Shown here: positions 37,334 to 49,667 of the stretch, piece after piece
How the letters are laid out: every line of letters starts with the position of its first letter
Position numbering within the stretch: the first letter of the stretch is position 1
Source: Pyrocephalus nanus
Lineage: Eukaryota; Chordata; Aves; Passeriformes; Tyrannidae
Direction of reading: 5' to 3'
DNA length: 64,000 nt
Assembly (NCBI GenBank): GCA_038380795.1
Contig: CM076264.1
Coordinates: 3,660,001-3,724,000, forward strand
The notes under the pieces: model-generated
Databases searched by the model: none
The model's input: the letters and a program-made list of their open reading frames with translations, nothing else
What the model was told of the DNA's origin: nothing
Translations under genes and position numbers: made by a program

Positions 37334-37490
37334 TGACCTCAACCCCACAGGGTGGACAGACATCATTATCCCGCTGCACAAATGGAAGAAAACATGACAA
37401 TGAGAGAACATGTGCATTGCCCAGGGCTGCTGGGACAATGGCAACACTGCACCTCAACTCAGGCATCCCAGCTCTTGCCTTCACCTATAA
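37334..37490 (-). mobile_element. MIR SINE relic, reverse orientation
   Basis: The + strand reads CCTCAACCCCACAGGGTGGA, then ATCATTATCCCGCTGCACA with AATGGAAGAAAACATGACAA after it, then TTGCCCAGGGCTGCTGGGA and CAACTCAGGCATCCCAGCTCT. In this order it parallels the complement of MIR: CCTCACAACAACCCT, TATTATCCCCATTTTACAGA, TTGCCCAAGGTCACACAGC, then GAACCCAGGCAGTCTGACTC. Alignment is by eye; limits are approximate. Confidence 0.65.
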
Positions 37491-40400
37491 TCCACTGATT
37501 ATTTATAGAAGCAATGCATATTTCACAACCAGCACAATTACATTCTTACAGCTCAGAAAACAAATAGCCAGGAAGCTCCAGATCCTTTGAAGAACCAATC
37601 TAGTCATTCACGAGACTGATCATGTCATGGCCCCTTCTGCCAGACAAACTTCACCAACTTCTGAAAGAATGTGAGGCTTTGGAGTTGTTTACTTATAGTA
37701 ATCACAGCTGAGTGAACAGAGATGAACCTCAAAGGGCAGTAGAAGGGGTAGTTTAAAAAGTCAGAATAAAAGGGGAGTCTGCATTTGCTTATCACAAAGA
37801 AAGCACCTGCCTTCTCCCATATCACCACTCTAGTCTCACTTAAAGTCTATAATAAAATAAACAACACTCATCCAAATAAACAAAATCGGAAGTTTCTGTT
37901 AAATCATGAGTTTTTTCACAAGCCACTGATAGATCATCACTGGCAATCTCTTCAGTCTGATGTGTGTTATTAAGGAGCACATGTTGGTTTTGTATCTGCC
38001 CCAACAGTAATGCAAAACAGACACTCAGCTGCTACCCAGGGGCTCAGCTGTGCCACTAAAGGGAAAAGGAAGGCACAGCCATATTCAAAGGCATCAGATG
38101 AAGGAGTTTCTTCCACTAACCTGGGGAAAAGGTGACATACATGAAAAATTATGTCACTGTAGATGGTGTAAGAGTTTCTCTTGTGACTCCTTGAAAACTG
38201 CTTTAATAAGAAGTTGCATGATTAACTTAAAAATGAGTGAGCAAAACTTGACCAACTTGCCACTTCTTTCTCAACAAAGTGGAGTTAACAATTAACCTTT
38301 GCTTCCAAACAGGTGGCATAACAATAAATATAGATAAAATCAGTATGCTGGCAAAGCATTTTTATAAACAAAAAGCTTAAAGAAAACAATCTGTTATAAA
38401 CAATTAGCAATGCATAAAAAACAGCACACCCACTTCTAATGAATCTTCCTTAAAAGCAGTAAGGAACAGTCTTAGGATAACTTGCAAACATACAGTAAGT
38501 TTATATGACTATCTGTCCACAAATTTCAGCACTGTAGATATGATATAAAATACCAGCCATTTCCATGCAAGATGCTAAGGCTTCTGAGGGAAAGAGAAGG
38601 AAGCTGGCATAATTAAAATAGATTATATGCACAGACAAAAATCTTGCAGAGTTGGGTGTTTGCAGCTTCCTTGACATGCAGGCCGAAGTTATCATCCACT
38701 ACCACAGAGGATGATGGCAGTATTATATAGCTGGTTATTTTTATTTAATTTCTAACAGTAAATGGAACTGTAAAGACAACTTCAAGTTCCAGACCTTTGC
38801 CAACCATAGTTTCTTGTTTCTTTTAGTTCTGTCCTAAGCAAGAGAGGAATTTGGAAAAGTAAATGGTGGCAGCCCCTGTTTGATCTGACAGATAAGCTTT
38901 ATCTGAATTAAAGGTTGGTACAGCAAGTGTTACCCCACTGGGCACAATGCCCACATTCAGGGGAGCTAAAGTAATGGAGAAATTACTCAGGGAAGTCAAA
39001 CACACATGGACAATCCCACCAGGCATTCCCTGAGAGTGTGAGGAGTTCTAATTCCACATCTGTAGATTATCAAGACTGAGAATGGAAAATATCTACGGCA
39101 CGGCTGGGCTCCTGTAAAGTGGAATACATGAGATGGGAGGAGTTTTGTTTTGTGCCATTAGTCCTGGAATGTTTCTAAACTAAGTGAATCTGTGAAGAAA
39201 GAATTAAAAGCAATAACACTGAGAGGAAATACAACAGGTTTCAGGAGCAATGTATTCCTTCTGTTTTAAAATAAGTCTTCTTGCAGAGATGGAACTATGG
39301 ATCAAAATTTGGTCTTTGAATCTTCATGTTGAGGAGTTCTGTACTTGAGTTCATATTTATTTGGACGCAGTAAATTACTTTTTATTAAAAAAAAATTTAA
39401 GGGGCAGACTAATGAGGGTGTAATCCAGCAAGCATTACTTCCAAGGCTGTTGCTCCTACTTGGTAAAGAATAGTATCCAGTCTATTGTACACCTTCCAAA
39501 TATACTGTAAGGAACATACTTACTGTGGAAATCTGCTCCTTGAGGGATCTCTTCTGCATCACTCCAGTAACAGCTAAAGGAAAAAAATGGAAGAAATGCC
39601 AAGAATTAATCACAAAGGGAGATATTACCCCTAGAACAACTGCACAGTGGTATAGTAGATGTTCTCTACACAATGCAAACTACTGCAATATTTTGCACTT
39701 CAGAGGGTCAAACTGAACGGTGTATTTGGGGGGTAAAGTGTAGTAACATTTCTTCAGTTGTGAGGTGTTACAGTTTTAAAGTTAATACTTGTTTAATCTA
39801 ATGATCCAGTACTCAATCTCACGTAATCAGGTTAGGCATCAACAAGCAGAGCCTTTTAAACAGGTTTGGGAACAACGTTCAAACTTTTCAAAGGTAAGGT
39901 CATGACACATCTTGATGACACTGCAACAAATAAATGGTACTTCTAATTCGGTACTTTTATGCTAACTCATAAAAAGAACATCTGCTCAACTGCAGGCTTT
40001 CTGCATTTCAACCATGAAGTATTCCAATTAACTTCAATGTTAATGGGAGCACCAGGAAATACCCAGACACTGGAGAAGTCACAAAGCAGAACAACAACAC
40101 CCCCAGTACCATTTAGCGAAAATTCACTAAAGATGGTTGGTAATTAACAGTGACAAAACAAAAACTCCTCAGCTTCTTTGAAAATGAAAACATCAAACAG
40201 AAAAACAAGTTCAGCCAGACCATAACTTCAGAAATGAGGTCTATGTCTCATGACTGATTACTGGGGAAAAAAAAGCAAAAAATCAATAGACCCCATATCT
40301 TCTCTGCTAATACCGAGTCTGCCTATGCAAAAACATCTTGGGAAGAACCCTCACAAATGCCAAAGGCAGACTTTGAGCTTTAGACATGTCACCTTACTAA

Positions 40401-43400
40401 CAAATAATCATCCTGCTACTTTAATAGTCTCAGAAATAATAAAAAACAGTCTCTGAAAGCTTTTAAAACACATCCAGGTGTCCCTGCTTCACAAGCCTGG
40501 ATATTCACTGACATTCAGTGCCTGGAATGTCAGCAGATATTACACGGTTGCAAGAGGAACATCCCTGGCTTTGGTCACATGACTGTCAGCTGAAGATGAC
40601 CAGAAAGTTTATTTAGATGTCTTCCAAATTTCTGCTACCTTCATTATGTAAGGATTTCATTTCCCAGCACAGAATTGAAGAGGTCAGCAGAAAAGCTTGA
40701 TTTTTAAGTACTTAATTGTCTGAATGAAATGGACCCTTTTTGCCCTAAAACTTCTGGTCTCTTTTGTACTGTACACTCATTTTCAAAAATACAACATGTG
40801 GTCTTCCATAAGACCAAAGCAAATTCATCTCTCTTCAGAGGCCAAAAAAGAAACTTATTTTCTATGTAAAACTAATCCCGAATTTCATTTCTTACAAATA
40901 CTTTAAAAGAAAACTCAGTAAGTCTTGAGGGTGAATTTTCCTCAGATCTCTTCACTGGAGAAAACTGACCTTTGATGGAGGATCTGTTCCCTGAGGATCA
41001 TCTGGAAGCAGCCTTTAACTCGTCCTCTCTGTCTTCACATGTCCTGAATAAAAAGAAACAGACACACACTGAAAAATGTTGGTATATCCAAGTTTGTGGT
41101 TTGGTAACCAGCAATCTCTGTGTCAAAAGTCTTCTTGCCCAGTATCAAACAGGGAAGTCTAAAAATAAACTGGCCTCTGTATTTACACTGTTGGATAAGG
41201 TAAGTCACTAAATTCATGTTCAGAACATGTAAATAAAAATTACTTACTTTTTGGAAGTGCTGAGACCTGTAAACAGTAAACAGCATAAATGCCCATCATG
41301 GCTTAAAATCAGCCTGCAGCCTGAACACGGTGCTGGATGTGTAATTTTAGAAGTCTAGATTTTGAATGCTTTCTAAAAACAGTCTCAATAAAGTTGGTGA
41401 CAAGCTAAAACAGGAATTTAGAGGCCTGCTGGTTTTTCCCAGTCACATAGGTTCTTTCTGCTTTTCTGGCCCAAGTGTTTTCGGGTGTAGGTCTGACCAA
41501 GCAGGCAGTGGGATTCACTGGTACATTTAAGGGCTCAGCTGCAGGTCCCCCTGCCATGGGTGTACACAGTTTCCATGGACATTCAAACGAGCTGGGCATG
41601 TGCCACAGGGGAAATCTTATTTGGCAGGTGACACCACCACACAGCATTGCAATCCACTGAGTACACAGACAAATCCTGCTTTCATCCTTCTGCAGCAGCA
41701 GCAAAGCCCCATTAGCTGACACTCCCTTCCCTGAACCAATCCTGGACATATCCTTGTTGTCATTTAAATATGTTCCTGGGCAGGAAGGGCAGTGCGGGGT
41801 AATTTATTTTCACAGAAAGAGGCGAGCAGCTATAATGATTAATGGGAACATAATTTCCCATAACACTGGGATACTAAAAAGAGAAAGAAATGTGGGACAA
41901 GTTATGTAATGTGTACTAACTGAAATATGCTGCATGTCTCTGAAAGGAGACACGATCCTGTCTCTCTGGAGTGAAGGAGAGCTTTGCCACTGAGGGAAAC
42001 CTCAGTGTTTTAAATCACAACTCTAGGGCCCCTAATTTATTCTAATTTACAGCGGAATATTCTTGTGAGCAGCAGCAGGGACAAGCTGAGGAAGAAGAAT
42101 TAAAAACTACTGTACTCAATAGCAGAATATGCACTGCATGACATATTCCCAACCTCACAAAGAACAGGATCATCCCAGCTGACACTCAGGCCCAAAACTT
42201 GGGGACCCCCAGAGCTGCCTTGCCCAAAACGCCCGCAGACAAAGCAAGGTGAACACAGTGACCCTGTGACAGCACTGAAGGGTCACCCAGACCTTGAGAC
42301 ATTAGTCTGAATCCCTTACAAACAGCAACTGCACCCAGAGGAACAAGTGTCTTGGAAAGAAACCACTGTTACCTAGGATGACACTTCTCTTGGAAGCGTG
42401 CTGAAGTTTCCAGGACAGAGTCCCTTTCAGTTCAGGGGATTATAAGGCATGCTCGCAATGGTTTCCCTCAGGGCAGAGGGAGTGTCACAGCATTTCTTGG
42501 GGTAATAATCTCTTCTTCCCATTTTCCTTGTCAAACAGAATTAGGTGCCTGGTCATATTTTTCATATAAAAATCATTTTATAGGTTAGATATTTCCATTA
42601 CAGAAGATATAGCAAGCAACTTCCACAACTCAAAAGGCCCCCAAGTCCTACAGATCTACTGACAACACAGAGCATCCCCTTGGTTAAGATGTCCAGCTGG
42701 CCCTTAACCAGTGCAACAGTAGAAAATATTTAGAAAATCTACTTAAAAGGGAAATTTGGAAAATATGTCAGCTATGAAAATAATTAAATTATTAAATTAA
42801 TTTATTATGGAATTAATTTTACCCACTTTGTCCTATTGTACTGGGACATGTTTTAAGAGAAAAGAATATCTGATGAAAAAAATAACAGGAACTTCCAGTA
42901 GCTGCTACATCAGTTATCATCAATTATTGTGGTAAAACATTTGACCATATAAATCAGATTTATATTTAAGCTGTGTGCCTGTGATATGGCATACCAGGTG
43001 GCTGTGAAGCTGCAAGACTGTACCACGGTCTGGTTTCCATATTTCCAGTGTTGGGAAGAATTCAGACAAGGATTAATCATAAAACAGATGGAAGAGACTT
43101 TTTTTTATAAGGGGAAAAAAAAAATTGTTACTTTCCACAAGGGGAAAACAGACAAATGTTTTTTTTTTTCAGTTAGGGGTTATAATGAAGTGGATGCTGA
43201 TACAGGGCTTTGCAAAAAAAAAAGTAATTAGAAGTTATATTAGATTATATTCTTCATATAGAGAAAAGAATCTGCCTGGAACATGAATAATCTAAAAGAT
43301 CTCTGGATACAATTATAATTTATATAAAGCTCATTGTTATAGAAGAGGGCATGTTCTCTTTTCTGGGAGAATTCAGTCGCCTTAAAAAAATATACATAAA

Positions 43401-46053
43401 AAATAGACTTGAATAAGTTTGCACCCCAGAAAGTTTATCAGCTGGGGGAAAGAATTAGAGCCAGTGATAAATGAAGCCTGAGATTCTAAAGGAATACTGA
43501 CATTTGTTTCCACTGAAGTACCACAAAGAAGTCCCAGGCAAGATGATGAACTGCACAGAGTACCAACCACAGGAGGAACAAACTGAAATACTGAAAACAT
43601 GCCTGGTTTATATATTTGTTTGGGGAAAAAGTGTTTAAAGTAACAGAAACACGTCAGCAATAAAAGTTACTGTGTTACCCTTCTGCAGAGCACTTCTTAA
43701 TACCTTTTAATACAAGGGTATTTTCCTGCCAATTTTTCCCTATGAAAACACTTGGCCACCATTCCTTGTTGATTTTTTTTTATTATTGGCTGTTTCCTGC
43801 CAACACAGTTCCTGTGAGTGCACACCACAGTGTTCCCACTGAGCCACAACTCCACCTCAGCCTCTCTGCCTTTACACTCAGGTGGCACTCTCAGCTTGGC
43901 AGATTTATTTCATTTAAATAAGACTAAATTTAAAGATTTATTTAATTTAAAATTATTTCAATCTGAAAAGCTACACAAACCACAAAGGCTTGATGTCGCT
44001 TATGCCTGGATGCAGGGAAAATAGTCCAGATACTCTTTTTTTTCTGTTCAAATTTGTTTATAGCTCTAGAAACCTTTATTTTGTCCTGCAGTCCACTTTT
44101 CTGCTGAAGGGCTCTTGAACTTGTGCTTCAGCTAGTCCAGTCTTGCTCTGGAGCTGTAACCCCCAGCAGTCACTCGACCAAACACATAAAATTGAACAGG
44201 TGTTTATTGGTAGGATCAGGAGCTTATTTTTCTTTAAACCACAAACTATTTTCCCCCCTAATTATTCTCAGCTTTGTTTACCAGTGTTTACCATTTTAAG
44301 GCTGATTTTTAAGTGGTGGAATTTTGCTCTCCTCTTGGTTTATTTTTTAAGAGTTCACACTGTCCTGGCTTAAAAACAAACATATGAGCTGCAGACCACA
44401 TATAAAGGAACTCGCCCTGCTCGTAACAAAAGCCTGGTTGTCTTCTCTGAGTTCGTTTCAAACCACCAAATTTACAGAAGTTAGATCAGCAAGATCCTTG
44501 CAGAATGACCTCTGCCAGCATCACAAGCCAAGCTTGCAGCTGCCTTACCAGAGACAAAAGAATTCAGTGGACATGAAGAAGGCAAATACTTTTTCTCTGA
44601 GTCGGGACTGACAAAGTGCAGCAAAGCACAGCCAGGCCAGCAAGGCTGTTAAAATGCCAGGGTTTAATCTCAAGTTTCAGAGTTGGTTTTTTTTCCCAAT
44701 TCCAGCTCCTGCATTCACAAGAATCTGAGCTTTCCAACAGCTTCTTTCCAGAAAATTGAAAAGATGTCTGAAGAGCGTGGCAGACAAAATTATGATGCAC
44801 TTTGCCTGCAATGCAGTTAAAGCTACACATTATTTATAAGCCCTTGTCTAGAAGATGAATCTTCATTTTGAATGGTTGGATTTGTCAATACAAAGAAAAA
44901 TAAGTATGGCATTAATCTGCTGATCTGATGGTATCAGTGGAGCTCATAAAAATCAGATACACATTGAGGAACTTAATCTTCCAATACTTTAAAAATATAC
45001 TACATTCTTTACCTTTATGAAATGTATTTTGGACTAAAATTTCCCTCTTCACCTTCAAAAACAAAAGCCCCAAGATGCTCTGCCAATTTGATGTTTGGCA
45101 CTCTTCAGCAACCAGAAGAAGTTCAACAACTTGGCAGAAGAGTCAGTCTTTCCTTTGAACTCCCTTTTCTTTGGGAATGCCTCCTTTTAAAATCACAGTA
45201 GCAGTAGCAAAACCTAACAAAAGAAAATTCTCAGGTATCTGACCCTTTTAGAGAAGGCATCTAAATAAGACTCACTAGAGATGAAGAAAGAAGCCAGAAT
45301 TAAATGAAGGATCAAAAGGACTTATTTCCAAACAAACATCAAGCTGCCAAAGAGATGTGCATGCCATGCAATATTTAAGGAGCAAAGATGCTCTCTTTTG
45401 GAGCCTCTTGTGCAGACACACCCCCTGTTTGGGACACTATGTCAACTTCTAATGTTGCTAGAAGCAGGGAGAAGACTTGTATCCTTTTCACGAAAGAAAA
45501 AAACCCTAACTAATGTGTCAAGTTCACAGTGCAATGGACCACCCACAGAAATGAATGAGTTTTTAACCAGAGACCATCACAACATGCACATGATAAATTA
45601 AAGCTCCCTGGCCTGCTGCTGGCTCTGATTAAGTCCTTTGACAGCACAGGCCTGTGCCTGTGCCCTCAGCCCTTGGGATTAAAGCAGGCTCTCAGCTTTG
45701 TGTTCCCTGAAAATGAGTATTTCAACTGGAAATAAGGCATGAAAGTGTCAGCCCGCACTGACACTTGGGAACTCACCCCTTATCTGTTGTTCTTGTAACC
45801 CGAATTACAACCATGCCCACACTTCTACAGCACCCACGGCCTGCTGAGGCAATTGACCCCCCCTCAGGGAGGAGCAAGGGTGCCATTGTGTCTGGAGCTC
45901 TGCTCCATCACCACCTCTGCACACAAAGTGCATTTCTGATATGCCCGTCCTAAATTCAGAAGGGTCCCACGGCACAGAAAAAGTGCTGCTGAAGAAATGC
46001 TCCTCGCTCCTTGTGCTTATTATTATGGATTATTTAACTGCAGCCAAACACAG

Positions 46054-46200
46054 ATCACGGTCTCCAATGAGTTGTACCCATCAAACCCTGAATTTCAAGG
46101 AGGTGAAGTGTTATTTAACAACTAAGATAATTAAACCAGCACCTGAGTCTGTGAACAAGGGCAACATTTACCTGTCATCCTCTTCTAGGTCTATTTTATG
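46054..46200 (+). repeat. Copy A of a diverged inverted repeat
   Basis: Shares with the complement of 47505-47662 an ordered series of matches: ATCACGGTC, CAAACC(C/T)TG, TTATTTAAC, a 25-nt block at 46152-46176 containing CAACATTTACCTGTC (24 of 25 identical), and a TAGGTC followed by TTTT. Flanks are much more diverged. The repeat family is not recognised. Confidence 0.6.
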
Positions 46201-46424
46201 TTCTTATCTTTAGACAAGGCAGTTAAAACAGGAGGGGGTTTTTTTAGTGGGCTTTGATTTTTGGGGTTTTTTTTTGCAATCTTTTAGTGTAAATTTTTAT
46301 GAGGTCTGATGTGGCCAATGTAAATCCCACAAAATAAACCATCCCATTTGCTTTATACAAACTTGAGGATAATGAAAATACTAAAGCATAGAATGTCTTC
46401 CTGTGGATCCCAGAAAAAAATAAT

Positions 46425-46439
46425 TATATATATATATAT
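46425..46439. repeat. Short (TA)n run
   Basis: About seven TA units following an A-rich stretch. A minor microsatellite in intergenic DNA. Confidence 0.85.
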
Positions 46440-47306
46440 CTTTGGATCACGAACAAAAAAACAATAGTAACAATATTTTGGAAAGTCTATCAAACCCATA
46501 TACATTATGTCAATACCTCAAATATAATGACCTCTTGCCAGTCTGTCCAATGTAGCTATGGAGAAATTACCAATCCAAGTGAAATAAAAATATTTAATTT
46601 TTCATCTGAAAACTATAATGATTTATTTTCCCTAAGCAAAACTTAAATTTGGACATATTAAAAAAACCTGGCTTTTTCCACAGCTTCTCATAGGCCAGGA
46701 AGTATATTTCAGATAAAGCTACAATTTCCTTTTTCTATTCAAACAATTCGAATTCAGAAGTGAAAATGGGGAACCCTGTACTGCAGGAAGCAGGACATAT
46801 TTCATGAAAATTTATAATAGAATTCAGAATAACAGGACTTAGTCTCATTTGCAACACATGTAGGAGGTTTAGGTTCAGAATTCAGGCAAAACTGAGATTA
46901 TAGGTACACTTACATCTGTGGGGGCCAGTTTCATTTTAAAAAGCAACTGTAGGCAATTTATCTCTGCCTAATTTATTCTTTGGCTCCAGTCAGGTATTTC
47001 TCAGTAAATTATACCTGTAAATAATTACCTGAAGCTAAGATGGACACAGAATACAGAAACATCAGTTACATCATTCACTAAAAAGTGACTTTGCTATGAT
47101 GTAGAAACTACAACCTCCTTTTTTACAAATAGATGTATAATAATCCCTGTAAACCTCTTGATTTCACTCCTATTGTGATTAGGACACTATACACATCTTT
47201 ACTTAAATAGTCTGAATAGCTCATTGATTTAAATCCATGGCATAAAATTCAGCATATACAGCAGTCACAGTCTCAGGATGAATTTAAGCACCTGCTTAAA
47301 TTAAAC

Positions 47307-47339
47307 AGAGGGGGGGAGAGGAGAGGAGGAGAGGAGAGG
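47307..47339 (+). repeat. Purine-only G/A tract with 25-bp mirror symmetry
   Basis: All 33 bases are A or G, starting with a run of seven Gs. Positions 47315-47339 read the same forwards and backwards on one strand, a mirror repeat, which is the arrangement that favours intramolecular triplex (H-DNA). Confidence 0.9.
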
Positions 47340-47504
47340 CAAAGGACATAAAAAGAAAGAAAATGAGGGATAAACAGTTCAGTGTTTTTCCACTTGCCAG
47401 CCTGGGACATCCTTTCTGGTCAGTCATGCAATTCAGAGGAAGCAGTGTGGTGGGAAAGATCCCACCAGGGGCTGGAAAAGGCCAGACCAAAAGGAAAAGT
47501 CTTG

Positions 47505-47662
47505 GGTAAACTAAAAGTGACCTAAAGGAAGGAGACAGGTAAATGTTGTCCTTGTTCAAAGCCTGACTTACTCATCCTAGTTTGCCACTAGTTAAATAAT
47601 TGTTCTCATTTGAATGCAAGGTTTGATTTTGTGATGATTCAACCAAGACGGTGACCGTGATT
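47505..47662 (-). repeat. Copy B of a diverged inverted repeat
   Basis: Reverse-orientation partner of 46054-46200. The best-conserved block is at 47534-47558, complementary to 46152-46176 with a single difference. The two copies enclose about 1.3 kb. It could be two independent insertions of one old interspersed repeat. Confidence 0.6.
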
Positions 47663-48719
47663 TTTGGTACTGTTGGAAGTGTCTGAGCCAAGCTCAAAAA
47701 CTAGAGAAGAGTAACAGCAGCAGGTAAATTCTGACGGTGAGGATTAAAATGACCATTTCTCTGGGGCAGAGATGGCCAAGGATCTCAGAAATACGTTTAG
47801 CAAAGCTAAGTCTGGGAATAGAAAGCTCGAGGGAAAAATAATGCAATTTGTTGGTTGGGCAGACACACTCTCAGGACATGGCATCAGGCACACACATTTT
47901 ATCTGTCCCAGAGAGTTTCTTGCTTGAAAAGTTATGCACACTGTGTTGGTGTATTTTATTACTCTCCAGATGCCATTTGCAGTCAGAATTCCTCCTTCCT
48001 GTCATATCAGTATAGAAGCAATTTTCTGATCAATCCTCCAAGCCAAATAAGACCATCATTTTCCACAAGAAAAAGGAATTTTCTAGAACAACCTCCAATC
48101 CAAATTGGAAATACAAAAACTTCACCTGGCTTTTACTGCCCATAATTCATCTTGCTGCATTCACACAGGAAGGTAAGGGGGGAATATGTTTCCTTCTGCC
48201 ACCGTTTTATTCTGCCCAAAGCTGGTCACTGTCATGAAATATCTGCGCTCTACATATCACACATTTCCTTGATAAACTGATACAACACTATCCTGCAATG
48301 ATGAACACTAGTAAGCTTCAAATTACTGAAGGGTTCTGTCCCTGTTGCACAAAGAAAATGAAGGGATTTTGAGTAACAGTTTGCAAGGCCTGTGCTTGTT
48401 GAGCAATTACTCCCTAGCACATGTAACACTGCAAAAAATCTCATTTCTTTTTCAGAACAGGCTCTGTAGATCAGCCATCTGCCACTGACTTTAGCCATCA
48501 GCTCCTCCTGAAGCACGGTTTCATCTTTCACTAAAGGATTAGCCCATGCCATTCTCATCTGATATAGTCTTGCCCATCCATATATTTAAAGCCTTATTTT
48601 TAAATGTCTCTTTCCTGCTCGTAGCACAGAGATTTTTATTCTCAGAGGTGAGGAGGAGACGAGGAGAATGATGAGTACAACTATGAGGGGAGCGTTCCAC
48701 CAAATCTATCAATAAGCTC

Positions 48720-49023
48720 TGCAAGGGATATAAACCCTCTTTGTTGTGGGTGCAGTTGAATCTTTTCTGTTCTCTTCTTTTGCCAGGAAGATATGAGTGG
48801 CTGGAGTGTTTGATTCTAAATATAACTAGTTGATGTCAGCTGGATGCCAACCCCTTTGAAGAGGATCAGCCCCCAGTTTGTCTCAGTCCTAGGTACCATG
48901 CAGATCCAAGCACAAGGGTACAAACCACCCAGGACCAGGCAGGTCATCCCCATGCATAACTAACTCCTGAAGCTTCAGCTAAAGCCTTGAGAGCGCTTTT
49001 TATCTGCACAACAAAACACTAGG
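48720..49023 (+). promoter_or_regulatory. MYOZ2: Probable MYOZ2 promoter and non-coding exon 1
   Basis: MYOZ2 genes normally begin with a non-coding exon. A near-perfect donor, CTAGG|GTAAGT, has its last exonic base at 49023, 538 bases before the acceptor of the first coding exon. Upstream are a TATA-like ATATAAA (48728-48734), a MEF2 consensus (48816-48825) and an E-box CAGCTG (48837-48842). The transcription start is not determined: either about 30 bases after the TATA-like element or downstream of the MEF2/E-box pair. If the exon includes 48898, it carries a 22-codon upstream open frame (ATG to TAA). Confidence 0.45.
48816..48825 (+). promoter_or_regulatory. MEF2 consensus (CTAAATATAA)
   Basis: Exact match to YTA(A/T)4TA(A/G), followed 11 bases later by a CAGCTG E-box at 48837-48842. 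Paired MEF2 and bHLH sites near a start region are typical of muscle genes, and MYOZ2 is expressed in heart and slow muscle. Position relative to the true start is unproven. Confidence 0.4.
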
Positions 49024-49561
49024 GTAAGTGTATTGTTTCCTGAAATATTTTGACATTGTCTGTCCTGCAAAGTGTCATATAAAAGACATTTATGTAACCT
49101 CTCGAGTCTGCGATTTAAAAGGTGTTTGTTTGGGTTTTTTTTTCGCTTAGTCAGAAATGCACCTTTTTTAAAGATGCCGGAGTTAACTTGTTTAGTTCCT
49201 CAAACTCTTATCAGCTTAAGAAATTTCAAAATGTAGCATTTCTAAAATAATAAACCTAGATGTAAATTAAAAGTAGTTACGAGCTTATATCTTTTAATAT
49301 AATATGGAGATGTGAGAAGGCCTAGACCACTGACACTGATTTTTGCTGGAGAATTTACGCAGCCAACTCCAAGTCCATCAAAACATGTCCCAGCATCTGT
49401 CTGCAAGCAAGAGCTGCCAGTGCATTTTGCAGGGCAGCATTTCTCAGTCAGAAATACCTGACTGCCCAGCTCAGCCATGCTAAGACAGGCTGTTGGAAAT
49501 GAAATCGGCCCAACCGTGCGCGCTGGCTCAACAATGTAAAAATGTGTTGTTTTTTTTCCAG
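49024..49561 (+). other. MYOZ2: MYOZ2 intron 1 (putative)
   Basis: 538 bases between the strong GTAAGT donor at 49024 and the T-run acceptor TTTTTTTTCCAG at 49561. No other feature is seen. Assignment depends on the exon 1 inference. Confidence 0.45.
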
Positions 49562-49591
49562 CGAGGAAAAAAACCGTATCAGCAAATCACA

Positions 49592-49667
49592 ATGTTATCA
49601 GATTCTGCCCTGATCAAAGAGAGGAAAGAACAAGCATCAGCCATTATGGATGAAATCCACAGGAATG
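49592..49667 (+). CDS. MYOZ2: MYOZ2 exon 2: start codon and residues 1-25
   Basis: ATG at 49592 begins MLSDSALIKERKEQASAIMD then EIHRN, matching the family N-terminus (MLS...K.RK.QA.AIM.E.H.N) at the same length of 25 residues before the splice. The exon starts at 49562 after TTTTTTTTCCAG, so 30 bases of 5' UTR precede the ATG. The donor AATG|GTATAG is moderate and leaves one base of codon 26. The in-frame reading upstream of 49592 is intronic. Sequence identity to mammalian MYOZ2 is moderate here, higher downstream; the match of the next exons removes doubt. Confidence 0.92.

Larger units (their letters stand above)
33004..48719. other. SYNPO2-MYOZ2 intergenic region
   Basis: About 15.7 kb without a gene I can support. 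Open frames here (longest 147 codons at 35109-35552) are lysine- or asparagine-rich translations of AT-rich DNA with no recognisable domain. Contents seen are: a decayed MIR copy (37334-37490), an A-run near 34430, an AT-palindromic patch (42771-42825), a (TA)n run (46425-46439), a diverged inverted-repeat pair (46054-46200 and 47505-47662) and a purine mirror repeat (47307-47339). Being flanked by two muscle genes, it may hold shared enhancers, but no motif cluster stands out. Confidence 0.7.

Noticed and set aside
42771..42825. AT-rich palindromic patch (AAATTAATTT-type) considered as a replication or matrix attachment element
   Set aside because: AATTAATT is self-complementary, so apparent inverted repeats arise trivially in such AT-rich sequence.
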